A stretch of DNA of 64,000 nucleotides. Source: Aliiglaciecola sp041538045 (lineage in GTDB: Bacteria; Pseudomonadota; Gammaproteobacteria; Enterobacterales; Alteromonadaceae). Positions 7,785 to 16,147 of the stretch are shown one piece after another; position 1 is the first letter of the stretch, and the number at the start of each line of letters is the position of its first letter. The notes beneath the pieces are model-generated. The model was not told the origin of the DNA. It saw nothing but the letters and a program-made list of their open reading frames with translations, and did no database searches. The DNA lies in the NCBI RefSeq assembly GCF_041538045.1, contig NZ_JBGOSE010000007.1, forward strand, positions 1 through 64,000. Direction: 5' to 3'. The position numbers were made by a program, and so were the translations under genes.

Positions 7785-10313
7785 CTATCTACGCTCAACG
7801 GGGATGTTGTTGGCATAGAATGGTACACGAACTTCAAGCATATTAGCTAGCTGTATGATTTCCAAGCTTATGTTTTTGACTGAACCAACGGAGAACGTTT
7901 TATTGAAGGACCGCTTTTTATTCGCTCCGGACCCCATTGAAACACTACTACTAGATGTCGCACTAATGCGGGTGCCATCGGAATCTAGGAAAAATATTTT
8001 GCTATTTTGAGGGAGCGGATTTTCAAATGAAACTAATAGGGACTTGGCGTCGGGATAATATTTATAAGTACATAATCCGAGCGACTCAAAGCCTTTAATA
8101 GTAAATGATTGTGAAACTTGAATGTTTTTTAATTCAATTTGTACTACCTGAGCTGGGTTAGGAAGTTTTAACAGCAGTTCGCCGTCTATATTGTTTACGA
8201 TATTAACCGATTTACTATCCTCGAACTTCAGCCAAATTCGAATTTGGCCTTTGGGATGCGTTTTTGTGGAAGTGGTAGTTCCATCCGATGATACATTTGT
8301 AATTGATCCCCGTTTAACTGGAATTATTGCGGTTAACAAGTTCGGGCTAAACAAGCCTGTATTGATTTCGCTTATGTTTATTGCTTGATTGTCAGCAATC
8401 GACTCAAACACCTTTACCAAGCCCATCTCCATAGCGCTATCTGCATAAGGTGTATTAATATCTAATCGAACAGACAAACCTTTCCAATTGGTAAATGCGT
8501 AATGGTCCAATACTTCGACGGATTCTGTCGGTCGTTCAAAATCTACGGGGGAACTAATGGGCTTGTTTATAATAGGTTGTGGTAAGGGTTCTAGGTCTGT
8601 CTGGTTTTGAGTCAGATGATTGGTTTGTGTGGGTAAGGAATTTAGTACAGCCATAATCCGGACGCTAAATAGACTTATCACTATCAAAAATATAGCAGGT
8701 ATCACCGCGTAAGCTAAAGGAGGTCGCGAAATAATCATGTCAATATATTCGCTAATTACGCGCCACATTTGCATGGGTTTTGCCATGATAATTTTGAAGC
8801 GTTGCCATACACTTAAGGTGTCAATGATATAGGAGAAGTGTCCCGGGCCTGGCTTTGCGGTAGCGCTTGCGAGCATTGCAAGTAGTCGTTCCGTGTCGCG
8901 AATCTCGTAACGACTTGGCTGATATATATTTAGGTTAATCTCGCTGACATCGCGATTCGGAGAGTTCGCTGACGCTAACGCTACTCGTTCTCTAATTAAA
9001 TCTGTAAGTTGATGTTGTTCTGCTTCGTCATTGATCAAAAAAACCACGTTATGCAGCGCCACACTGTGAATAATTAAATCCAACTCATATAAGCTGCCCG
9101 CTCTGTCTGGCGTGAGTCCTCTTAAATCCATCAGGATTACTGTACTTATATCAAGCAGGCTACTAATAGCTGGTTTCCAAGCATTGCTGTGGCAATATAA
9201 TGAGATATCTTGATACACACCGTCGATTGATACAGCTTCGTTATTGATCATCGTTAAATTGGTGTTCAGATCATCTTGACTAGCTATAAAACGGCGCTTC
9301 AAAATAAAAATTAATGGCAACAAGGCTAATGGAATAAGTATTAGCCATGCGAACATACCCAGTAATTCGATTCTGACCTGATGTGAAATTCCCCCCAATC
9401 CAGTAACTTGTCCATTTAAAAGACTTATTCCACCAATAGCTAAACTGATTAAGGTTAAGAGCCCTGATACGACAAACACAATTCGCATGAATCGTAACTT
9501 ACTGCGAGGGTAAGAAAGCGAATACCGAAAGCGCAAATAAGAAGGGTCGACAACGGTGATCGTGGAACCAATAAAGCGCCAAAAATGACTGATATCACCA
9601 AACGTAAAGGCGGTATTTTTATCTGAGTCAAACACCCGTAAAATCAATAATCGATTGTTTTCATCTTCGCAGTTTTTAAACCGTTGCCTTCTGTATGCTG
9701 TGAAATAATATAACAAACTAAGCACGCCGGGTAAGGCACATACAAACCAATTTAACTCATATACTGGGGCAACTAAAAGCGCACACAATGAGATCATTAA
9801 TAGCCACAAAAAACTACTGACAAAAGGCACATAACCCAATAAATAACGTTTTGCGCCATTGAGTACTATGACAATTAATAGCAGGAAACCGAAAACAAAG
9901 GGTAACATTCCGGCAAGTATGGGGTATCGGGCTAAATCTGGAGGATGTTTGACCCCATAAAATATTAAAAATGACAGAATAACCGTAAACAATGCCCAAG
10001 CTTTAACGAATCGCCACCAACTGCTACTTCCTGATTTAAGTGCTTTTTGCCATCTATCATATTGCAAGGTGTCAGTGGGGGAAATGCTGAAACGTGAATT
10101 ATAAACTCGACTGTTCAACGAAGTTCTATGTGCGTTACCTCTTGTAAACTCGCACGGTTGCGACAGCTCTGACTTTGCTTTTTGCATCATAAAATATAAC
10201 ACAGCCCGCACCGCAGCGGTTCGCAGTAACAAATACGCCAAAAAAGCCGGTAACCAGACAATAGCATAGTCCAGCATTTGCAAGATAAGATCAGGATCAG
10301 TGTCAGAATACAT
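7785..10313 (-). CDS. Large multi-TM protein with a split Rossmann-like region
   Basis: 842 aa, no firm family. About five membrane segments lie before residue 215, two more near 275-300 and 318-340, and one near 545-565. The first soluble block (about 218-262) has NRLLILRVFDSDKNTAF and ends WRFIGSTITVVDPS. The second (about 345-470) has DISTVILMDLRGLTPDRAG, SLYELDLI and HNVVFLINDE. These beta-strand signatures look like two halves of a TIR- or Rossmann-like fold separated by membrane helices; this is inference. Residues 570-842 are a predicted periplasmic, beta-rich, Ser/Thr/Asn-rich domain. A GGAG site precedes the ATG. Co-transcribed with the RipA-like gene downstream. Confidence 0.7.
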   Translation of the reverse strand: MYSDTDPDLILQMLDYAIVWLPAFLAYLLLRTAAVRAVLYFMMQKAKSELSQPCEFTRGNAHRTSLNSRVYNSRFSISPTDTLQYDRWQKALKSGSSSWWRFVKAWALFTVILSFLIFYGVKHPPDLARYPILAGMLPFVFGFLLLIVIVLNGAKRYLLGYVPFVSSFLWLLMISLCALLVAPVYELNWFVCALPGVLSLLYYFTAYRRQRFKNCEDENNRLLILRVFDSDKNTAFTFGDISHFWRFIGSTITVVDPSYLRFRYSLSYPRSKLRFMRIVFVVSGLLTLISLAIGGISLLNGQVTGLGGISHQVRIELLGMFAWLILIPLALLPLIFILKRRFIASQDDLNTNLTMINNEAVSIDGVYQDISLYCHSNAWKPAISSLLDISTVILMDLRGLTPDRAGSLYELDLIIHSVALHNVVFLINDEAEQHQLTDLIRERVALASANSPNRDVSEINLNIYQPSRYEIRDTERLLAMLASATAKPGPGHFSYIIDTLSVWQRFKIIMAKPMQMWRVISEYIDMIISRPPLAYAVIPAIFLIVISLFSVRIMAVLNSLPTQTNHLTQNQTDLEPLPQPIINKPISSPVDFERPTESVEVLDHYAFTNWKGLSVRLDINTPYADSAMEMGLVKVFESIADNQAINISEINTGLFSPNLLTAIIPVKRGSITNVSSDGTTTSTKTHPKGQIRIWLKFEDSKSVNIVNNIDGELLLKLPNPAQVVQIELKNIQVSQSFTIKGFESLGLCTYKYYPDAKSLLVSFENPLPQNSKIFFLDSDGTRISATSSSSVSMGSGANKKRSFNKTFSVGSVKNISLEIIQLANMLEVRVPFYANNIPVERR

Positions 10314-10867
10314 TCTTCAACTCCATGTTGTAAGAATCATTATGATAGGGACATACACACTATTTAAAGAGTCAGACTTAAAAGAATGTAATAGATTTGA
10401 CGAGAAATGCTGTTAGCGCCGTTTTATTTACCTTAGTTCAATTAAAAAATTAATCAAATCCAAATTGGCAAAACAGGTGAGTTGCTGAGGTGAGAATAAA
10501 AGGTTTGCATTGAGTGTGGTAAAGAACAGTTTGCTTGTGCCAATACATGGCCCAGGCTCTTAAATTGTGTTGTCATTGTTTATGTATGTCTAGTCATTGA
10601 GGGGGCTCGCTGGTTGACAACCATATTTCAGACTTTTGAGAAACGAGTTGTTGTCCTGTTACTCACAAAGTGAACGGGCTAACACCATATGGCTACGAGA
10701 ATAATATGCTAGAGAAAATCTCTCAAGTTGATGATTATTAGAAGAAACCGTTATCATGGCATGGTTCTGGTTCATCGGTGGTGTCGATGAATACTTGCAA
10801 AACCAAGACAAAAAAATAGCACTTAAAAAGTGCTATTTTTGATGACTAAATTAGGCTTAGGTGCCGT
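10314..10867. other. 554-bp intergenic region between two minus-strand genes
   Basis: It should hold the promoter of the 842-aa gene near its left end and the terminator of the M3 peptidase gene near its right end (10811-10840). I found no supported gene. Two very short open frames around 10706 and 10756 have no ribosome binding site. Confidence 0.5.
10811..10840 (-). terminator. Intrinsic terminator of the M3 peptidase gene
   Basis: AAAAATAGCACTT and AAGTGCTATTTTT form a perfect stem with a tiny loop, flanked by A and T runs on both sides. It lies 28 bp past the peptidase stop and could work in both directions. Confidence 0.8.
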
Positions 10868-13036
10868 TTATTTCACTGGAAATCCACGGTCGCGCATCAA
10901 GGCTTCAACATTTGCATCTCTACCTCTAAACAAACGATAAGCTTCTGCAGGATCCATTGCGTTACGAATGGCGAATAAGTGCTTAACTAACTTTTCACTT
11001 AGTTCTTTGTCGTAGAAACCTCCAGGTGCTTCAGCAAAAGCTTCAGCTGCATCCGAGGTTAAAACTTCAGCCCACATGTATCCATAATAACTAGAGGCAT
11101 AACCTTCACTACTAAAGATGTGACCAAATTGAGTGCTGCGATGACGCATTACCATTTCTTCCGGCATACCCATTTTCACAAGTTGTTCTTGTTCAAATTT
11201 CTGAGGGTCAATAGTGGCTGGATCTGTTGTGTGGTACAACAAATCCATAATTGCCGATGCCATATACTCAGTTGTTTTGAAACCTTCATTGAAAGTAGAT
11301 GCTTTTTTAATTTTAGCAACTAGCTCTTGAGGAATAGGCTCACCAGTTTTGTAATGAACAAGATAGTTGTTGATAACTTCATCTGTAATCAACCAACGCT
11401 CTAATAATTGTGACTGGAACTCAGTGTAATCGCGCACCCCTGAATGTGAGGTGGGGTAGGCTACTTTAGCTGACAAGAAATGCAAAGCATGACCAAATTC
11501 ATGGAAGTAGGTTTCTGCATCATCCCAAGAAATTAGAGTCGGTTCGCCTTCAGGGCCTTTCACGAAGTTTGAGTTATTCGAAGAAAGTACGGTTTTCTTA
11601 CCATCAAACGTGGTGTAACTGCGGTACGTTGTTGCCCAAGCGCCAGAGCGTTTACCTTTGCGAGAAAATGGGTCTAAATACCATAAACCAATATGTTTTC
11701 CAGAAGTGAGGTCGGTTACTTCCCAAACTTTAACATCTGGGTGAAAAACAGGAACTTTGCCTTCTTCAATAGGAGTAAACTTGAAGTTGAACAAACGACC
11801 GGCAACGTAAAACATTGCTTCGCGAAGTTTGTCTAGTTGCAAGTATTGTTTCACTTGGTCAGAGTCTAGATCGTATTTTTGTTTACGCACTTTTTCAGCG
11901 TAAAAACGGTAATCCCAAGGCTCAATAGTGATATTTGCATTTTCTGCATCTGCCACGGCTTGCATGTCTTTAACTTCTTCATCAACACGAGCAATGGCTG
12001 CTGGCCAAACTTTTTTCATTAACCCCATGGCATTTTCAGGGTTTTTTGCCATGCGATCTTCGAGTCTCCACTGAGAGTAGTTGTCATAGCCCAATAGTTG
12101 AACGCGTTCGTGACGCAACATTAAAATTTGTTTAATCAGCTCATTGTTGTCAAACTCGTCGCCATTATTCCCGCGGCTATAATAGGTTTCCCATACTTTC
12201 TTACGTAACTCACGCTCTTCAGAGTAAGTAAGGAACGGATCCATTGAAGAACGCGTGTTAGTAATCGCATACTTACCTTCATGACCACGTTGAGCTGCTG
12301 CTGATGCTGCTGCTGTAACAAATGATTCAGGTAGGCCAGAGAGTTGATCGGCATCGATGTAAAGCACATAATTTTCTTCATCTGCCAAAACATTGTTGGC
12401 AAATTTAGTTTGTAAGCTTGCAACTTCTTGATTGATCTCTGCGTAACGTTTTTTAGCTTCACCTACCAAGGTTGCGCCATTGCGTGCAAAACTATTGTAA
12501 GTTAGCCAAGTTATACGTTGTTGTTCCGAATTAAGCTGTTTATATTCTTCACTTTCGTATACCGCTTTAACACGAGCAAAAAGATCTTGGTTTTGATTTA
12601 TTTTAGAGCTAAATGCTGAGATTTTAGGAACCATTTCTTTTTGAATTTCACGAAATTCAGGGCTGTTTCTATTTGAACTCCAAATACCCCAATAAGTGAA
12701 TACTCGCCCTAATGCTGCACCAGATTTTTCTAATGGAACGATGGTATTTTCGAATGTTGCTGCTGCAGGGTTATTCGTAATCGCTTCTATTTCGGCCAAA
12801 TTAATTTCCATTCCTTTTTCTAATGCGGGAATGAGCAAGGCTAAGTCCATTTTATCAAAGGCAGGTACACCGCCATAAGGACCTGAATATTCAGCAAGGA
12901 GAGGATTGGTTTGTTGTTGGACTTGATCAGCCATAGAGATATTGTCTTCAGTTTGTGAGGAGCTCGTACTTTGCGAGCACCCACTTAGCGTGGCAATTAG
13001 CATTGCACTTGTTAGTGTCAGAGCAAATTTTTTCAT
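10868..13036 (-). CDS. dcp: M3-family metallopeptidase lipoprotein (Dcp-like)
   Basis: 722 aa, as long as Dcp and oligopeptidase A plus a leader. The N-terminus is a lipoprotein signal with lipobox LSGC (Cys about residue 20), so the enzyme should be tethered to the envelope facing the periplasm. The zinc site is HEFGH with the first His at about residue 512, within YFHEFGHALHFLS; the downstream Glu ligand is expected in the EFQSQLLERW segment. M3 enzymes of this group remove C-terminal dipeptides or cut short peptides. Export is unusual compared with cytosolic E. coli Dcp but common in marine Alteromonadales. Monocistronic. Confidence 0.92.
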   Translation of the reverse strand: MKKFALTLTSAMLIATLSGCSQSTSSSQTEDNISMADQVQQQTNPLLAEYSGPYGGVPAFDKMDLALLIPALEKGMEINLAEIEAITNNPAAATFENTIVPLEKSGAALGRVFTYWGIWSSNRNSPEFREIQKEMVPKISAFSSKINQNQDLFARVKAVYESEEYKQLNSEQQRITWLTYNSFARNGATLVGEAKKRYAEINQEVASLQTKFANNVLADEENYVLYIDADQLSGLPESFVTAAASAAAQRGHEGKYAITNTRSSMDPFLTYSEERELRKKVWETYYSRGNNGDEFDNNELIKQILMLRHERVQLLGYDNYSQWRLEDRMAKNPENAMGLMKKVWPAAIARVDEEVKDMQAVADAENANITIEPWDYRFYAEKVRKQKYDLDSDQVKQYLQLDKLREAMFYVAGRLFNFKFTPIEEGKVPVFHPDVKVWEVTDLTSGKHIGLWYLDPFSRKGKRSGAWATTYRSYTTFDGKKTVLSSNNSNFVKGPEGEPTLISWDDAETYFHEFGHALHFLSAKVAYPTSHSGVRDYTEFQSQLLERWLITDEVINNYLVHYKTGEPIPQELVAKIKKASTFNEGFKTTEYMASAIMDLLYHTTDPATIDPQKFEQEQLVKMGMPEEMVMRHRSTQFGHIFSSEGYASSYYGYMWAEVLTSDAAEAFAEAPGGFYDKELSEKLVKHLFAIRNAMDPAEAYRLFRGRDANVEALMRDRGFPVK

Positions 13037-13404
13037 TTAATTTTTACCAATTATTTAAGAGACGGTTCTGCTGTTATTTTTATTGTTATACGTTTTATAC
13101 TCGTATGCGAGTATTGTTATTAATACTAATCCTTAGTAAGAAAACTACAAGCATCAGCGCTAAATCAACTTTTAGTAATCGTCTACAAACCCTTACAGAA
13201 CATAGTCCTTGATTCTTTTTCAACAAATTTTTTGAATTGCTATTCACTCACTTTTTACCTAAGTGGTTGAAAAGTTTCATTTAGCATTTAGAAAAACCGA
13301 TAACAGGTATTTAATTAAATACTTAATGTCAGTTAATGTACGTTATAGACAGCCTTTTTTGAGTAATATTTAAACACGTTAAATCACTCCTAAGAGTTCA
13401 CATC
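13037..13404. other. 368-bp divergent intergenic region
   Basis: AT-rich spacer between the divergent peptidase and beta-barrel genes; it should contain both promoters. I saw no repeat, RNA gene or supported ORF in it. Confidence 0.5.
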
Positions 13405-13974
13405 ATGTTCAAGTGCCTATGTTTGTTTATGTTGCTATTTGGCAGTACTTGCCAAGCACAAGAGCACATCATCTCTAAAGGAGTGAGTTGGCTAAATAGT
13501 ATAATACCTGAAACGACCAAAATTGAGTTTAATAAACTACGTATAAAATTTGATGGGTGTCGACATCGAGAATATGAGTTGAGCTTTGTGCATCCCGTTA
13601 ATCAGCGTTTATCATTTGAAGGGGGCATGAGCTATGCAAATGGTCGATTAGAATGGGGTATCAATAATCAAAAAATTAGTCTCAAACGATACGCATTATT
13701 GCCCCGTTATAGCCTGAGCCGAGAAATGAGTTTCAGTGCTGGTGTGATATTGCAATCTGCTCCTGAATTTAGAACGTCCCAAGGGCTGGAATTAGCTTTA
13801 CCTAAAAGTAAAATCTTCAAAATAAGCAGCCGTTTTAAAGGCGTAAGAGATGACCACCAATTGGATATAGCATTGAGTAGTCATCATTGGGAGGCGACGG
13901 GCGAGTTTGGGACGCTATTTAACCGAGATATGATCGACAATCAGGTTAACGTTAATTATTCAGCGTTTTTCTAA
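13405..13974 (+). CDS. Putative small outer-membrane beta-barrel protein
   Basis: 189 aa. A clear signal peptide (about 1-18, cleavage after CQA) is followed by alternating polar and hydrophobic strands (YELSFVHPV, LSFEGGMSY, ARYSLSREMSFSAGV-type). The protein ends in Phe (NVNYSAFF), the usual C-terminal signature for BAM-assembled outer-membrane barrels. No family recognised. It converges on the histidine phosphatase gene, with a 14-bp gap. Function unknown. Confidence 0.6.
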   Translation: MFKCLCLFMLLFGSTCQAQEHIISKGVSWLNSIIPETTKIEFNKLRIKFDGCRHREYELSFVHPVNQRLSFEGGMSYANGRLEWGINNQKISLKRYALLPRYSLSREMSFSAGVILQSAPEFRTSQGLELALPKSKIFKISSRFKGVRDDHQLDIALSSHHWEATGEFGTLFNRDMIDNQVNVNYSAFF

Positions 13975-13988
13975 CTTTAAGAATGGGA

Positions 13989-14591
13989 TTAAATCACTGC
14001 TCCTTTGACCACTTCTTGACGTAAATGTGCAATATCACATAATAACTTAATGTTACTGAAATCCTGTTTGTCGATTTGAGTTACACAGGTATTTTCAATT
14101 CCAGCACGTTCTAAACTAGCCTCATCAATCTGCAAAATATGTTGCAGAATATAGCGCAATACTAAACCATGGGTGATTACCATTAAACTCTTTTCTAGTT
14201 CGTTAGCCTGCTTAACAATTTGTTGCCATGCAAGCTCCACACGCTGGCCAAATTGTGGCTGACTCTCACCATTTTCAGGATGATAATCGGCGGCTAAAAA
14301 GTCAAAATCAATTTGTTTCCAAGGCGTTCCCCTGAGCGCACCTAAATTCCGTTCCTGTAATAGTTCAGTTAAAACCAATTCGCAGCCTAACAGCTGCTGC
14401 AAAGGTTTTGCGGTTTGTTGGGTACGAGTATGATCACTGCACAATATTCTTGAAATTTCATGATTTTGATAAGCATCAGCCAATTCTTGTGCTTGCAGAT
14501 GACCATGGGCAGATAATGGCGTTTCCGGTGTTTGTACAATGCGATTCCGGTTACCGTCTGTTTCACCGTGGCGAACTAGATAAATAGACAT
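13989..14591 (-). CDS. Histidine phosphatase family protein
   Basis: 200 aa, a usual length for the phosphoglycerate-mutase-like branch. The catalytic motif LVRHGETDGN lies at residues about 5-14, with the nucleophilic His of RHG. The second catalytic His is in MVITHGLVLRYIL near residue 140, and the conserved Glu is in ERNLGALRG. The substrate cannot be read from sequence; relatives act on phosphosugars, cobalamin precursors or phosphopeptides. It follows purU by 15 bp on the same strand, so the two are probably co-transcribed. Confidence 0.87.
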   Translation of the reverse strand: MSIYLVRHGETDGNRNRIVQTPETPLSAHGHLQAQELADAYQNHEISRILCSDHTRTQQTAKPLQQLLGCELVLTELLQERNLGALRGTPWKQIDFDFLAADYHPENGESQPQFGQRVELAWQQIVKQANELEKSLMVITHGLVLRYILQHILQIDEASLERAGIENTCVTQIDKQDFSNIKLLCDIAHLRQEVVKGAVI

Positions 14592-14606
14592 TAGTTAGCC
14601 CTTACC

Positions 14607-15461
14607 TTATGCAAAAACAACGGTTTTGTTTTTGTGAATGAGCACTCTGTCTTGCAAGTGATAACGAACGCCATTGGCTAACGCGGCTTTCTCACAGTTT
14701 TTTCCTTTACGAACCATATCTTCGGCAGAGTCACTGTGGCTAATACGGATTACCTCTTGCTCAATGATGGGCCCTTCATCTAAATCTTTGGTTACATAGT
14801 GACAGGTTGCACCAATCAATTTTACGCCTCGATCATAGGCTTGTTGATAGGGTTTAGCGCCAGCAAATGAGGGTAAAAAGCTATGGTGAATATTAATGGC
14901 TTTGCCCGCTAACTTTTGACATAGGTGGTCGGGAACAATTTGCATAAATCGCGCAAGGACAGTGAGGTCCGCCTGATACTCTTCCAATAAAGCTTCAACT
15001 TGAGCAAATGCGACTGCTTTGTCTTGATTTTTAAAATCCACCCAATGGAAAGGTACTCGATACCAATCAGCAAATTGTTTCATCTGAGGGTGGTTGGCTA
15101 TGATGCAGGGGATTTCACATTCCAATTCGCCACTATGCCAGCGGTGCAAGATATCGATGAGACAGTGGGATTCATGGCTAGCAAGCAAGGCTACTTTTTG
15201 CTTTTGCAATGAGTCAGAAACTTTCCATTTCATTGAAAATTGTTGTGCAATAGGTTCAAACGCTTGTTTGAAACTTTCCAACGTCAGTTTTAAGGTGTCA
15301 GTTTTTATTTCGTGGCGCATAAAAAAGCGACCAAGTTTAGCATCTGTATGATGGCTTGCTTCGACAATAGTGGCTTGCTGATCAGCTAAGAACTGACTTA
15401 CAGCGGCGACTAATCCCACTTGATCTGGACAATCAATTACCAGTCTAAAGGTTTGTTGCAT
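14607..15461 (-). CDS. purU: Formyltetrahydrofolate deformylase
   Basis: 284 aa, full length. An N-terminal ACT domain (about 1-80, starting FRLVIDCPDQVGLVAAVS) senses one-carbon status in the family. The C-terminal hydrolase domain (about 85-284) contains ARFMQIVP, INIHHSFLPSF with the catalytic His, and the Asp in KDLDEGPI. It hydrolyses 10-formyltetrahydrofolate to formate and tetrahydrofolate, balancing one-carbon pools and supplying formate for PurT. The histidine phosphatase gene follows after 15 bp. Confidence 0.95.
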   Translation of the reverse strand: MQQTFRLVIDCPDQVGLVAAVSQFLADQQATIVEASHHTDAKLGRFFMRHEIKTDTLKLTLESFKQAFEPIAQQFSMKWKVSDSLQKQKVALLASHESHCLIDILHRWHSGELECEIPCIIANHPQMKQFADWYRVPFHWVDFKNQDKAVAFAQVEALLEEYQADLTVLARFMQIVPDHLCQKLAGKAINIHHSFLPSFAGAKPYQQAYDRGVKLIGATCHYVTKDLDEGPIIEQEVIRISHSDSAEDMVRKGKNCEKAALANGVRYHLQDRVLIHKNKTVVFA

Positions 15462-15560
15462 GAATAAATTACCCTCTTAAAATCGAACTCACTACTAATC
15501 TTCTTATTGTGCTGCCGGAATAGGCCCGAGGTAAAGCATTTATTGGAATTACATAAAAGT

Positions 15561-16091
15561 TTATCGAGGGCGAATGGAAGGCGAAAGGAACCAACTCTGC
15601 CGAATAGGATATTGCACACCATTTTTTCCACTTACTGACTCAAATAAATGTAATTGTCCGATCTTCAACTCAAAGTCCGGAGCAAACAGTGGAGCCGGAG
15701 GATTACTTTTAGCGTTTCGGACTAACGTAACATGAGGAATATACTCTCTAATTGGTAAATTTAGTCCTGCTTGTTGGGAAAATTCAGTTAAGTGTTTGTT
15801 GATCTGCAACATTTGTTGCGGTATTCGCGTTCCGCCCAACCATAAAATCTTGGGTTTCGACCAATAACCTAAGGTATTAATTTGCAGGTTAAAGTTATGA
15901 AACTCGCTGTCCTGTATGGCACCACAAAGGTGATCTAATTGCTGCTCTTTAACTTGTCCTAAAAATACACTGGTGATGTGAAAGTTTTTAGCAGGAACAG
16001 CACGTTCAAACTTAGGCAAGGCTTTGTCACGCCAATCATCTAATGCAATTTTTGATTTGGCATCTAAATCAAATCCTAAAAAGTAGCGCAT
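15561..16091 (-). CDS. thpR: RNA 2',3'-cyclic phosphodiesterase (2'-5' RNA ligase family)
   Basis: 176 aa, normal size. It has the two HxTx motifs of the 2H phosphoesterase superfamily: FHITSVFLG near residue 43 and PHVTLVRN near residue 128. The enzyme opens 2',3'-cyclic phosphates on RNA; the historical ligase activity is a side reaction. It sits divergently beside hrpB with 56 bp between, as thpR and hrpB are also neighbours in enterobacteria. Confidence 0.93.
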   Translation of the reverse strand: MRYFLGFDLDAKSKIALDDWRDKALPKFERAVPAKNFHITSVFLGQVKEQQLDHLCGAIQDSEFHNFNLQINTLGYWSKPKILWLGGTRIPQQMLQINKHLTEFSQQAGLNLPIREYIPHVTLVRNAKSNPPAPLFAPDFELKIGQLHLFESVSGKNGVQYPIRQSWFLSPSIRPR

Positions 16092-16147
16092 TGAAACTCC
16101 AGCAGCGATAGAATGAGCTGATTATAGAGGATTTTTGGTTTGACTGC

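Noticed and set aside
10756..10842. 28-codon ORF ending inside the peptidase terminator
   Set aside because: No ribosome binding site, and its last codons are the terminator stem itself; probably chance.
12136..12462. 108-aa minus-strand ORF inside the M3 peptidase gene
   Set aside because: Lies in another frame of a clearly coding gene; no domain or start signal.
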